DNA of 64,000 nt from Gordonia sp. SID5947 (GTDB lineage Bacteria > Actinomycetota > Actinomycetes > Mycobacteriales > Mycobacteriaceae), in assembly GCF_009862785.1 (NCBI RefSeq), contig NZ_WWHU01000001.1:1798001-1862000 (forward strand), given 5' to 3'. The notes beneath the pieces are model-generated. The model worked only from the letters and a program-made list of their open reading frames with translations, did no database searches and was not told the DNA's origin. Shown here piece after piece: positions 27,694 through 35,824 of this stretch (the stretch's first letter is position 1; each line of letters begins with the position of its first letter). A program made the position numbers and the translations under genes.

Positions 27694-28623
27694 TCAGCGC
27701 AGTTGTGGCGCAACCTCGTTCGCGACCAACTCCAGGTGATCCAGGTCGCTCAGGTCGAGCGTCTGCAAGTAGATCCGGCTCGCACCCGCTGCGCGGTAGC
27801 TCTCGATCTTCTCCACCACTTCGGCGGGCGTTCCCGCGGCACCATTCTCACGGAGCTCACCCACCTCGCGCCCGATGGCCGTCGCCCGCCGTGCCAACTC
27901 CTCCTCGGAGCCACCGCAGCACAACACCAACGCCGCCGAATAGGTGATCGAATCGGCTGAGCGGCCGGCGTCCTCGACCGCCGCACCCACCCGCTCGAAC
28001 TGCGCCCGCGCCTGATCGACCGGCTGAAAAGCCGCGTTGAACTCGTCGCCGAAACGAGCCGCGAGCGCGGGCGTGCGTTTCTTGCCGGCGCCGCCGATGA
28101 TGATCGGCGGCCGGGGCGACTGCGTCGGCTTCGGCAGTGCGGGCGACTCACTCACCGGGTAGTGCCCGCCGGGATGGTCAAACGTTTCGCCCTCCGGGGT
28201 GGTCCACAGTCCGGTGATGATCTCGAGACTCTCCTCCAGCCGGTCGAAGCGCTCGCCGAGCGGCGGGAACGGGATCCCGTACGCGGAATGCTCGGCCTCG
28301 TACCAACCGGCACCCAGTCCGAGTTCCACTCGGCCGCCACTCATCTGGTCGACCTGGGCCACCGAGACAGCCAGCGGCCCCGGATAGCGGAAGGTCGCGG
28401 AGGTGACCAGCGTGCCGAGGCGGATACGTGAGGTCTCGCGCGCCAGACCGGCGAGAGCGAGCCAGGCGTCCGTGGGGCCGGGACGACCGTCGACGTTCAT
28501 CGCCAGGTAATGGTCGCTCCGGAAGAAGGCGTCGAAGCCGAGGTCCTCGGTGGCCTTCGCGACGCGCAACAGGTCGTCGTAGGTTGCACCTTGCTGGGGT
28601 TCGGTGAAGATTCGCAGTTCCAC
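27694..28623 (-). CDS. LLM class F420-dependent oxidoreductase
   Basis: A 309-residue luciferase-like TIM-barrel oxidoreductase. MELRIFTEPQQGATYDDLL and GFDAFFRSDHY begin the barrel as in the F420-dependent subfamily (TIGR03560-like), and VELGLGAGWYEAEHSAYG is the conserved LLM segment. The cofactor may be reduced F420, which mycolic-acid actinobacteria make; FMN cannot be excluded by eye. It lies 25 bases downstream of the CDF transporter gene on the same strand and may share its transcript. The substrate is unknown. Confidence 0.88.
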   Translation of the reverse strand: MELRIFTEPQQGATYDDLLRVAKATEDLGFDAFFRSDHYLAMNVDGRPGPTDAWLALAGLARETSRIRLGTLVTSATFRYPGPLAVSVAQVDQMSGGRVELGLGAGWYEAEHSAYGIPFPPLGERFDRLEESLEIITGLWTTPEGETFDHPGGHYPVSESPALPKPTQSPRPPIIIGGAGKKRTPALAARFGDEFNAAFQPVDQARAQFERVGAAVEDAGRSADSITYSAALVLCCGGSEEELARRATAIGREVGELRENGAAGTPAEVVEKIESYRAAGASRIYLQTLDLSDLDHLELVANEVAPQLR

Positions 28624-28648
28624 GCTGCCAACCTACGCCCACACCCGG

Positions 28649-29620
28649 TCAGGGCCTCAGCGACGGCTCGTCCGCTGTCGAGAGCGTCAGTACCGCCTCG
28701 ACGATGCTCTCGTGTTCCTCGATCTCACGTTCCACCTTTCGGAGACGGACGGCCAGATCGTGTTCCGCGAGGTCACCGGTCATGTCGACCGCAGCGACGA
28801 GGAAGTACTTCATCGGGCCGACGTACTCCACGTGCAGGTAGGTGACCCGGTCGATCTCGGGACGCCGCAGTAACGCGGTCAAGATCTCGGTCCGCGTATC
28901 CGGCATCGCCGCCTGTCCGAGCAGGAACTCACCATTCCGCTTTATCAGGAACACCGCTATGAAGCCGAGCAGGATGCCGACGAGAATCGACCCGATCGCG
29001 TCCCAGATCGCCTGCCCGGTCACCTCGTGCAAGGCCATACCGGCAGCGGCGATGGCCAAGCCGATCAGAGCCGCCGCATCCTCGAAGAACACGGCACGCA
29101 ACGTCGTGTTGGACGTGCGGCTGACAAACCGGAGCGGATGTGTCGAGAATCGTTGCCCGCCGGCCGACGCCTGGCGAATCGACTGGACGAACGAAACACA
29201 TTCCAGCAGTGCAGATACCGCCAGAACCAGGTAGCCGACGAGGTAATTCGCGTCTTCTTCGGGCTCGGTCAGGGCGGAGATCCCGTGCATCACCGAGACC
29301 ACCGCGCCCACGGTGAACAGTCCGAACGCGGCGAACATCGACCAGATGTAGGTTTCTCTGCCGTAGCCGAACGGATGTCGGCCGTCGCGGCCCCTGGCCC
29401 CCCGCCGCTCGGCGACCAGAAGGAAGACCTCGTTGCCCGCATCGGCCCAGGAATGCGCGGATTCGGCGACCATCGAAGCCGAACCGGTGATCGCTGCGGC
29501 CACTGTCTTCGCAACGGCGATCAGCACATTCATCGCGAACGCGATCACGACCGTGAGCATGGATTCGCTGGACGATTCGCCCGAGGTGCCGGACGCTGCT
29601 TCCGTCGCATCGCTCGCCAT
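28649..29620 (-). CDS. Cation diffusion facilitator (CDF) metal transporter
   Basis: A 323-residue efflux protein for divalent metals such as zinc or iron. Six hydrophobic segments are followed by a cytoplasmic C-terminal domain. Helix 2 has SMVAESAHSWADAGNEVFLL, the conserved metal-site region (Ser-His-Asp in place of the more common HxxxD arrangement), and helix 5 has FFEDAAALIGLAIAAAG. Substituting Glu-Asp where many CDFs have His-Asp suggests altered metal choice. The start at ATG 29620 is divergent from a small secreted protein gene. No metal-responsive regulator is adjacent. Confidence 0.88.
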   Translation of the reverse strand: MASDATEAASGTSGESSSESMLTVVIAFAMNVLIAVAKTVAAAITGSASMVAESAHSWADAGNEVFLLVAERRGARGRDGRHPFGYGRETYIWSMFAAFGLFTVGAVVSVMHGISALTEPEEDANYLVGYLVLAVSALLECVSFVQSIRQASAGGQRFSTHPLRFVSRTSNTTLRAVFFEDAAALIGLAIAAAGMALHEVTGQAIWDAIGSILVGILLGFIAVFLIKRNGEFLLGQAAMPDTRTEILTALLRRPEIDRVTYLHVEYVGPMKYFLVAAVDMTGDLAEHDLAVRLRKVEREIEEHESIVEAVLTLSTADEPSLRP

Positions 29621-29764
29621 GCCCTGATCGTCTCACGCCCCGCGGTGTCGGGTCGCACATCTGACGCACGACCACGCGCTGTCCGGCGTGGTGTCCTCAC
29701 CCATCCATGCCGGCATCGGCGCCGAATCGCTCCCGTCAGCCAACCGCAACAGAGGAGTCACATC

Positions 29765-30181
29765 ATGCGTTCTGTCACCCGCACCACCCTCGGAGTCCTC
29801 ATCGCCGGTGCCGGCGCTGCCGGTATCTCGTTGGCCGCCGCACCGGCCGCACATGCCGCGCCGGAGGTGTGTCCGGGTCTGCCCGGGCAGTCATCGACAA
29901 TGGCGAACTGCCAGGTCGATTCCGGCCCGACCGGACTCACCCTCGCCATCACCGACGGCGGCGGAAAAGCAACCGTTACCGGCGACAACTACGCCGGACC
30001 CGCCGCCATCGCCATCGGTAAAGGAGCGACGGTCACCATGTCCGGCGTGCGACCAGGCCTGGCCATCGGCATCGCGGGTCCGGGCGCCACCGTGGTGGTC
30101 GACGGGAAGAACGGCCCGACCTGCACCGGCGGCCCTGCATTCGCCGGGGATTTCCAGACGTGGAAGGGCTGCCGCTCGTGA
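29765..30181 (+). CDS. Small secreted protein, possibly DUF6764
   Basis: A 138-residue protein with a Sec signal (MRSVTRTTLGVLIAGAGAAG, then an AHAAP cleavage region at about residue 32). ATG 29765 has GAGGAG at good distance. The mature part is glycine- and threonine-rich and contains four cysteines (EVCPG, ANCQV, PTCTGG, KGCRS), probably two disulfides. It resembles short exported proteins of unknown function in Mycobacterium and Gordonia. I do not recognise a function. Confidence 0.8.
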   Translation: MRSVTRTTLGVLIAGAGAAGISLAAAPAAHAAPEVCPGLPGQSSTMANCQVDSGPTGLTLAITDGGGKATVTGDNYAGPAAIAIGKGATVTMSGVRPGLAIGIAGPGATVVVDGKNGPTCTGGPAFAGDFQTWKGCRS

Positions 30182-30202
30182 AGTTCTGATCGATCTCCCC
30201 CC

Positions 30203-30250
30203 ATGACACATGTCATGACAGATCAGTGACATCTCCGCCAGGAGTGTCAT
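30203..30250 (+). promoter_or_regulatory. TGTCAT/ATGACA repeat cluster before the ABC/two-component operon
   Basis: ATGACA-CA-TGTCAT (30203-30216) is a perfect palindrome. A further ATGACA (30215-30220), TGACAT (30227-30232) and TGTCAT (30245-30250) follow at short spacing. The cluster ends 24 bases before the ABC ATPase start. Dyad sites of this length are typical for NarL/DesR-type response regulators, and one is encoded in the same operon. Confidence 0.6.
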
Positions 30251-30274
30251 GCCCTCACCGCGCATCGTGGAGGC

Positions 30275-31171
30275 ATGACACCCCTGGCACTTCGAGCCGA
30301 CCGGCTCACCAAGACCTTCCGCGGCGCCGATCGCACCCGTGTGGCCGCCGTGGATCACCTCGATCTCGCCATCTCCCCGGGTGAGGTCGTCGCCTTCCTC
30401 GGGCCCAACGGCGCAGGCAAGACCACGACCCTGGACATGGTGCTGGGTATGACGCGGCCGGATTCCGGCGAGATCGAGGTGTTCGGTTCACCGCCGCAAC
30501 TGGCCGCGCGCTCCGGACGAATCGCGGCGGTGATGCAGACCGGCGGTCTACAGCCGGACTTCACCGTCGAGGAGACGGTGCGAGTGGTCGCGGCGCTGCA
30601 CGGTGGTTCCGTCGATCCTGAGTCGGCGATGGCACGCGCCGATCTCGCCCACATCGCAGGCCGCACGGTGTCGAAATGCTCTGGGGGAGAACAGCAGCGA
30701 CTCAAGTTTGCGTTGGCCCTCCTCCCCGATCCGGATCTGATCGTTCTCGACGAGCCGACCGCGGGGATGGATGTCGAGTCCCGCCGGGCCTTCTGGGCGG
30801 CGATGCGTACCGACGCCATGCATGGGCGGACGGTGCTTTTCGCGACCCATTACCTCGAAGAAGCCGACTCATTCGCCGATCGGATCGTGATGATCGCCGG
30901 CGGACGTATCGTTGCCGACGGCTCGACCGCCGACATCCGCGCACGCGCAGGCGGCCGGGTGGTCTCCGCAGTTCTCGACGAGCCGGACATCGCCCGGGTC
31001 CTCGCATCCGTGCCACATGCCACAGAGGTCGAAAGACGTGGCGGTCGTGTCTATCTCGGCGCCCGGGATTCCGACGAACTGGCCCGCTTCCTCCTGATCC
31101 ACACCGCGGGCCGAGACGTCGAGATCAGCGCCCACACCCTCGAAGACGCCTTCCTCGAACTCACCGCCTGA
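30275..31171 (+). CDS. ABC transporter ATP-binding protein
   Basis: A 298-residue ATPase of a drug/lipid-type exporter. Walker A is GPNGAGKTTT, the signature loop is CSGGEQQRLKFALALLPDP, and Walker B is LIVLDEPTAGMD; the switch histidine is in FATHYLEEAD. The C-terminal 80 residues are the extension usual for DrrA-like exporters. ATG 30275 follows GGAGG very closely, which is a short spacing. The gene leads an operon with its permease, a histidine kinase and a response regulator. TGTCAT repeats lie just upstream. Confidence 0.92.
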   Translation: MTPLALRADRLTKTFRGADRTRVAAVDHLDLAISPGEVVAFLGPNGAGKTTTLDMVLGMTRPDSGEIEVFGSPPQLAARSGRIAAVMQTGGLQPDFTVEETVRVVAALHGGSVDPESAMARADLAHIAGRTVSKCSGGEQQRLKFALALLPDPDLIVLDEPTAGMDVESRRAFWAAMRTDAMHGRTVLFATHYLEEADSFADRIVMIAGGRIVADGSTADIRARAGGRVVSAVLDEPDIARVLASVPHATEVERRGGRVYLGARDSDELARFLLIHTAGRDVEISAHTLEDAFLELTA

Positions 31172-31191
31172 TCGAACTCACGGAGAACCAC

Positions 31192-31953
31192 ATGACCACC
31201 ACCTTCATCTCACCCACCTACCTCGTCACCGATGTGCGCCGGGTGCTACGCAACCGCCGTGCCATGATCTTCACCGTCGTGGTGCCCGCCATGCTCTATC
31301 TGGTCTTCGGTGCGACGCAAGGGGATCGGAACGACTCGGTCGGCCACGGCAACGTGGCGTTCTATGTCCTCGTCGGCATGGCCGTGTACGGCGCCATCCT
31401 GGCCGCCGCGACCAACGCCGCTTCGGTCTCCTTCGAGCAACAGAATGGATGGACCCGCACCCTGCGGATGACGCCGCTGCGTCCGCGCGGCTACGTCGCG
31501 ACGAAAGTCGTCGTCGCGATGACGATGGCGGCACTGCCGCTCGCGGTGCTCGCCGTCGTCGGCGCGCTGACCGGCGCGACGGCATCGGCGAGCGTCTGGG
31601 TCGGGTGCCTGGCACTGAGCTGGATCGGGTCGTCGGTGTTCGCCGCACTCGGCCTCACCATCGGCAGCGTGCTCCGATCCGACGGTGCGATGCAGGCACT
31701 CGGCGGCGTCCTCGCCCTTCTCGCGTTCGCCGGCAACGTGTTCGTGCCGCTCAAGGGCACCATGCTGACGGTCTCCGAGTTCACCCCGATGTTCGGCGTG
31801 GCAACGCTGGCCCGCTATCCGCTCACCGACGGCGTGACCGTCTACGGCGAGACGGTCCCGTTGTCGGTCTGCGTGCTCAACATCGCGGTGTGGGGGACGA
31901 TCTTCGCCGCGGCCGCCGGATTCTTCTACAGTCGCAGTACGGCCCGGCAGTGA
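31192..31953 (+). CDS. ABC transporter permease (ABC-2 type)
   Basis: A 253-residue ABC-2 membrane subunit with six hydrophobic segments. YLVTDVRRVLRNRRAMIFTVVVPAMLYLVFG is the typical cytoplasmic amphipathic start and first helix. ENGWTRTLRMTPLRP-like sequence (QNGWTRTLRMTPL) is the conserved coupling region of DrrB-like permeases. It pairs with the ATPase 20 bases upstream. Its stop overlaps a possible GTG start of the kinase at 31950. In related BceAB- or DrrAB-like sets the exporter removes a drug or envelope-active peptide sensed by the linked kinase. The ligand is unknown. Confidence 0.88.
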   Translation: MTTTFISPTYLVTDVRRVLRNRRAMIFTVVVPAMLYLVFGATQGDRNDSVGHGNVAFYVLVGMAVYGAILAAATNAASVSFEQQNGWTRTLRMTPLRPRGYVATKVVVAMTMAALPLAVLAVVGALTGATASASVWVGCLALSWIGSSVFAALGLTIGSVLRSDGAMQALGGVLALLAFAGNVFVPLKGTMLTVSEFTPMFGVATLARYPLTDGVTVYGETVPLSVCVLNIAVWGTIFAAAAGFFYSRSTARQ

Positions 31954-31991
31954 CTCCTTTCCGCAGCCGGCGAGACAGGAACGACGAGAAG

Positions 31992-33098
31992 ATGTCCGGA
32001 ATGCGACGATGGTGGGCGCCGTGGCGCGATGTGCGCTGGGCGTTCGCCGCCGTCTGGCTCATCTTCCTGATCTACCCGTGGGTGGCGGTTGCCACCGGCG
32101 ACCTCTCGACCGCGCAGAAGGTCTCTGGCTATCTGCTGATCGTCGCCTTCGCGGTGATCTACGTGGTCACGTGCGTGTACTCGCTGATGGCGCGCGAGCA
32201 CGAGGTCTCGATGCCGTTCACGATCGGGTTGTTCGTCCTCCTGACCGCGATCGGCGCGTGCCTGTTGCCGATCATCGGCGGTGACGCATTCGGCGTCGTC
32301 CCGTTCCTGATGGCCGTCGCGGCGTTCACCTTTCCGCCCGTATACGGCGTCACCGCCGTCATCAGCCTGATCGCCGCGGGCGTACTCGTCGGTGAATGGA
32401 TTCCGGCCTGGGCGGTCGATCCGGGCACGGTCGTGGTGATGGTGGCGGTCGGGATGACTCTCCTCGGCATCCGCGTGCTGCGCGCGCGGGAGATGGAACG
32501 CGACGCCGCCGACGAGCGTCAGCGCGAACTCAACAACCAGCTGGCGGTGGTCGCCGAGCGTGAGCGTGTGGCTCGCGACGTCCATGACATCCTCGGCCAT
32601 TCCCTGACGGTGATCACCCTCAAATCCGAACTCGCCCAACGATTGGTAGATCTCGATCCGGAGCGGGCGAAGAAGGAACTCGGCGAAGTGAACATGCTGT
32701 CCAGGCAAGCCCTAGACGAGGTACGAGCCACCGTCGGAAATCTACGTTCCCCAGATCTCGCGAGCACGATCGCCGCCGCCCGTAGCGCGCTCGACGCCGC
32801 CGGGATCACGGTGTCGGTCTCGTCCGAGGACCGCTCCAGCACCGCCCACGACACCCTGTTCGCATGGCTGCTGCGGGAGGCGGTGACCAACGTGGTGCGC
32901 CACTCATCGGCGACCACGTGCACCATCACTCTGTGGGACAACGAGATCGAGATCCGTGACGACGGGCACGGGATGAACGGATCCGGCTTCGGCAACGGCC
33001 TACGCGGTCTGACCGAGCGCGTGGAGGATGCCGGCGGTGCGCTCACCATCGACTCCGCGGCCGCCGGTGGAACCGCCGTTCGGGCGGTGCTGCCATGA
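31992..33098 (+). CDS. Sensor histidine kinase (HisKA_3/DesK-like)
   Basis: A 368-residue membrane kinase. Four to six hydrophobic segments occupy residues 15-160 with no large outer loop, so it senses within the membrane. The phospho-accepting box is AERERVARDVHDILGHSLTVI. The ATP-binding domain has LREAVTNVVRHSSATTC (N box) and IEIRDDGHGMNGSGFGNGLRGL (G boxes). The start at 31992 is uncertain, since GTG 31950 overlaps the permease stop. The stop overlaps the regulator ATG (ATGA). It probably senses a membrane state or drug and controls the linked exporter. Confidence 0.9.
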   Translation: MSGMRRWWAPWRDVRWAFAAVWLIFLIYPWVAVATGDLSTAQKVSGYLLIVAFAVIYVVTCVYSLMAREHEVSMPFTIGLFVLLTAIGACLLPIIGGDAFGVVPFLMAVAAFTFPPVYGVTAVISLIAAGVLVGEWIPAWAVDPGTVVVMVAVGMTLLGIRVLRAREMERDAADERQRELNNQLAVVAERERVARDVHDILGHSLTVITLKSELAQRLVDLDPERAKKELGEVNMLSRQALDEVRATVGNLRSPDLASTIAAARSALDAAGITVSVSSEDRSSTAHDTLFAWLLREAVTNVVRHSSATTCTITLWDNEIEIRDDGHGMNGSGFGNGLRGLTERVEDAGGALTIDSAAAGGTAVRAVLP

Positions 33099-33709
33099 GC
33101 GATCCGATCCGATTGCTCCTCGCCGACGACCAGGCCCTGGTGCGCGGTGCCCTCGCCGCGCTCCTGGAACTCGAAACCGACCTCGACGTGGTCGCCGAGG
33201 TGGGCCGGGGCGACGAAGTCGTGGCGGCGGCGCGGAAACACGGGGCGGACGTCTGTCTGCTCGACATCGAGATGCCGGGGATGGACGGCATCGAGGTTGC
33301 CGCCGCTCTGCGGTCCGAGTTGCCCGACACGCGAAGCCTCATCGTCACGACGTTCGGGCGACCAGGGTATCTTCGCCGGGCGATCGACGCGGGCGCATCG
33401 GGGTTCGTGGTGAAGGACACTCCGGCGTCCCAGCTCGCCGACGCGGTCCGTCGGGTCCGGCACGGGCTCCGCGTCATCGATCCGATGTTGGCGACCGAAA
33501 GCCTCACCAGCGGCGACAATCCCCTCACCCCGCGGGAGACCGAGGTGTTACGTGCGGCGTTGTCGGGAGCAACCGTGGCCACCATCGCCGCGCGGGTCCA
33601 CCTGTCCGCCGGCACCGTGCGCAATCACCTCTCCTCGGCCATCGGCAAGACCGGCACGAGCACGCGTGCCGAGGCGGCGATGGTCGCGCGCGACCGTGGC
33701 TGGATCTGA
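33095..33709 (+). CDS. Response regulator, NarL/LuxR family
   Basis: A 204-residue two-domain regulator. The receiver has the acidic pair in LLADDQALVRG, the phospho-accepting aspartate in VCLLDIEMPGMDG and the lysine in GFVVKDTPA. The output domain is a LuxR helix-turn-helix (LTPRETEVLRAALSGATVATIAARVHLSAGTVRNHLSSAIGKTGTSTRAEA). It is coupled to the kinase by ATGA overlap. The TGTCAT/ATGACA cluster upstream of the operon is its likely target, giving positive feedback of the exporter. Confidence 0.93.
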   Translation: MSDPIRLLLADDQALVRGALAALLELETDLDVVAEVGRGDEVVAAARKHGADVCLLDIEMPGMDGIEVAAALRSELPDTRSLIVTTFGRPGYLRRAIDAGASGFVVKDTPASQLADAVRRVRHGLRVIDPMLATESLTSGDNPLTPRETEVLRAALSGATVATIAARVHLSAGTVRNHLSSAIGKTGTSTRAEAAMVARDRGWI

Positions 33710-33724
33710 CTCTCGAGACGGAGG

Positions 33725-34225
33725 TCAGCTCACTAGACCGCGGACATACGCCGCCTGGCCGACGTGCTGGGCGTCGTCGTCGACGATGCTGATCAGCCGA
33801 ATCCCGAGAGTCACCGGCGGGTCCCAGTTCTCGTCGATGACCCGGTCGAGGTCGTCGTCGGTGAGGCCGCCGAGGTACCCGACCGTGACGTCGTGCGTCG
33901 CGTCGTAGTAGTCCCGCAGCAAACCCGGTTCGGCCACCACCTGCCCCACCTCCTCCGGGGTCTGTCCATAGCCGGAGGCCGACGGCGGGAACGGCAGGTC
34001 GAACCGCTCGTGGAAGCCCTGCGACGTCCATACCTGGTCGGTGCCGGCCGCGTCGGCGATCTGCGCGTCCTGCGCGCGGGTCAGGTGCCAGATCAGCCAG
34101 GCGATGGTGTTGGCCTCGGGCGTGGGCCGGTGAACCAGTTGCTCTGCGGTGATGCCGTCGAGCACCGCGTGGACGTTGTCGGACACCCGGCCGAGGCCGT
34201 CGATCAGTACGTCGGTTGGTCGCAT
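33725..34225 (-). CDS. DinB-like / mycothiol-transferase family protein (DUF664)
   Basis: A 166-residue four-helix-bundle protein. Metal-ligand histidines fit the DinB/YfiT pattern: IAWLIWHLTRAQDAQIAD carries the first and DDDAQHVGQAAYVRG the last. In actinobacteria this superfamily includes mycothiol-dependent S-transferases and maleylpyruvate isomerase relatives that bind a divalent metal. It is convergent with the response regulator gene, 15 bases apart. The family call is fair; the thiol cofactor and substrate are inferred. Confidence 0.82.
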   Translation of the reverse strand: MRPTDVLIDGLGRVSDNVHAVLDGITAEQLVHRPTPEANTIAWLIWHLTRAQDAQIADAAGTDQVWTSQGFHERFDLPFPPSASGYGQTPEEVGQVVAEPGLLRDYYDATHDVTVGYLGGLTDDDLDRVIDENWDPPVTLGIRLISIVDDDAQHVGQAAYVRGLVS

Positions 34226-34340
34226 GTCTCCACTTCTACTCCGGTCGATGAGACCGTGGGGCCGTCAGACGTGTTTCGACGGCCTCGATGACTGCCATCG
34301 GGGAATGGGCACGTCACGGGAAACCGCATAAGGTGTCGGC

Positions 34341-35789
34341 GTGAGTCATCCCGGACACGGCCACGGACATTCCCACAATCTCTCGGAAGTCCCCGCCGTC
34401 CTCTCGCCCATCGCCCGCTGGATCGTGATCGTCAGCCTCGCCGTCATCGGTGTCGGTGTGGTCGCGGGTGCGGTGGTGTTGTGGCCGTCGGACGGCGAAC
34501 ACGCGATCCCGATGCAATTCCGTTCTGCGGATGGCGGATCCATCCGCGCCGTCGACGGTCAGGTGGTGGCCCAGGTTCGTGCGGACTGCCTGAATCCGCT
34601 GGCCGGTACCGCACAAGACGATGCCGAGTTCCAGATCGAGGGGATCACCGACCTCGGCCCGTGCATCCAGAGCACGGTGCGGATCGACAGCGGGGACGAC
34701 GAGGGCCGTTACACGCTGCTCGAAGTCCCCACCAACAGAGCACAGTCGGGCACCGAACCGGGCGCGGTGACCCAGTCGCGCGGATCGCCGGATCAGCCGC
34801 AAGCCGGCCAACCGACTCTGAGTACCGGCGACAAGCTCCGCCTCAGTGTGATCCCCGGCCCGGACGGCACCCCGCGCTACACGTTCTTCGATTTCAACCG
34901 CACTGTGCCCACCCTCATCTGGGCACTCCTGTTCGTCGCGGCGATCGTCCTCGTGGCAGCATGGCGCGGATTCCGGTCGATCATCGGACTGGCGTTCGCC
35001 TTCCTGGTCCTCGGCGTGTTCACGCTGCCCGCGATCCTGGACGGTGAATCCCCGGTCGCGGTGGCCGTGGTCTCCTCTGCAGCCATCCTGTTCGTGGTGC
35101 TCTACCTGGCGCACGGTGTGAGTTTGCGGACGAGTTCGGCGCTGCTCGGCACACTGATGTCCCTGATGCTGGCGGGGATACTGAGCTGGCTGGCGATCGA
35201 CACCATGCACCTGACCGGGCTGTCGGGCGACCAGACCACCAATCTCCAGGTGTACCAAGGCAGTATCTCGATCAGCGGCCTGCTCTTGGCGGGCTTCATC
35301 ATCGGCACCCTGGGTGTTCTCAACGACGTCACCATCACACAGGCATCTGCGGCATTCGAGCTCGCGGCCGCGGGTGAGTCCACCCGGCTCGGCACCTTCC
35401 GCGCCGCGATGCGGGTGGGCCGGGACCACATCGCCAGCACCGTCTACACACTGGTGTTCGCATACGCGGGCAGCGCCCTGCCGCTACTTCTGCTGTTCTC
35501 GGTCGCCCAGCAACCGTTCGGCTCGCTGATCACCACGGACGCGGTGGCCGTCGAACTCGCACGGTCCTTCGTCGGCGGCATCGCCATCGCCTTGTCGGTG
35601 CCGTTGACGACCGTCATCGCGGCCGCATTGGCCCGTCCGGCCGGACGCACACAAGCAGAAGCCCCGGCAGCCGAGCCGGATCCGCGTCGACGCCGCGCCC
35701 GCGACCAGGGTGCCAAGCAGATCGAGCCGGTGGAGCGACCGTCCTCGGTCATCTCGACCGGTCGGCACGCAAAGGTCGAGGACGACTGA
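34341..35789 (+). CDS. YibE/F family membrane protein with His-rich N-terminus
   Basis: A 482-residue integral membrane protein. It begins with a His-rich segment (MSHPGHGHGHSHNL) that could bind metal. One helix follows, then an outside domain of about 130 residues, then six to seven helices, with the conserved YibE/F block GTLGVLNDVTITQASAAFEL and AMRVGRDHIASTVYTLVFAYAGSALPLLL. The tail is charged and cytoplasmic. GTG 34341 has AAGGTG upstream. The bacterial family is uncharacterised; it may transport a solute. The end overlaps a hairpin shared with the convergent gene. Confidence 0.85.
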   Translation: MSHPGHGHGHSHNLSEVPAVLSPIARWIVIVSLAVIGVGVVAGAVVLWPSDGEHAIPMQFRSADGGSIRAVDGQVVAQVRADCLNPLAGTAQDDAEFQIEGITDLGPCIQSTVRIDSGDDEGRYTLLEVPTNRAQSGTEPGAVTQSRGSPDQPQAGQPTLSTGDKLRLSVIPGPDGTPRYTFFDFNRTVPTLIWALLFVAAIVLVAAWRGFRSIIGLAFAFLVLGVFTLPAILDGESPVAVAVVSSAAILFVVLYLAHGVSLRTSSALLGTLMSLMLAGILSWLAIDTMHLTGLSGDQTTNLQVYQGSISISGLLLAGFIIGTLGVLNDVTITQASAAFELAAAGESTRLGTFRAAMRVGRDHIASTVYTLVFAYAGSALPLLLLFSVAQQPFGSLITTDAVAVELARSFVGGIAIALSVPLTTVIAAALARPAGRTQAEAPAAEPDPRRRRARDQGAKQIEPVERPSSVISTGRHAKVEDD

Positions 35790-35824
35790 TCATCGCGACT
35801 GCCGAATGGTCGTCGTGACGATCA
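35787..35824. terminator. Hairpin overlapping both stop codons of convergent genes
   Basis: tgatcatcgcgac (35787-35799) pairs with gtcgtgacgatca (35812-35824) with 11 of 13 matches and a 12-base loop. The arms contain the TGA stop of the YibE/F gene and the stop of the minus-strand gene ending at 35822, so the stem is itself coding at both ends. Confidence 0.5.

Noticed and set aside
34314..35429. A 371-codon minus-strand frame opposite the YibE/F gene
   Set aside because: The plus-strand protein has conserved helices and family motifs, while this frame is antisense and composed of charged residues.
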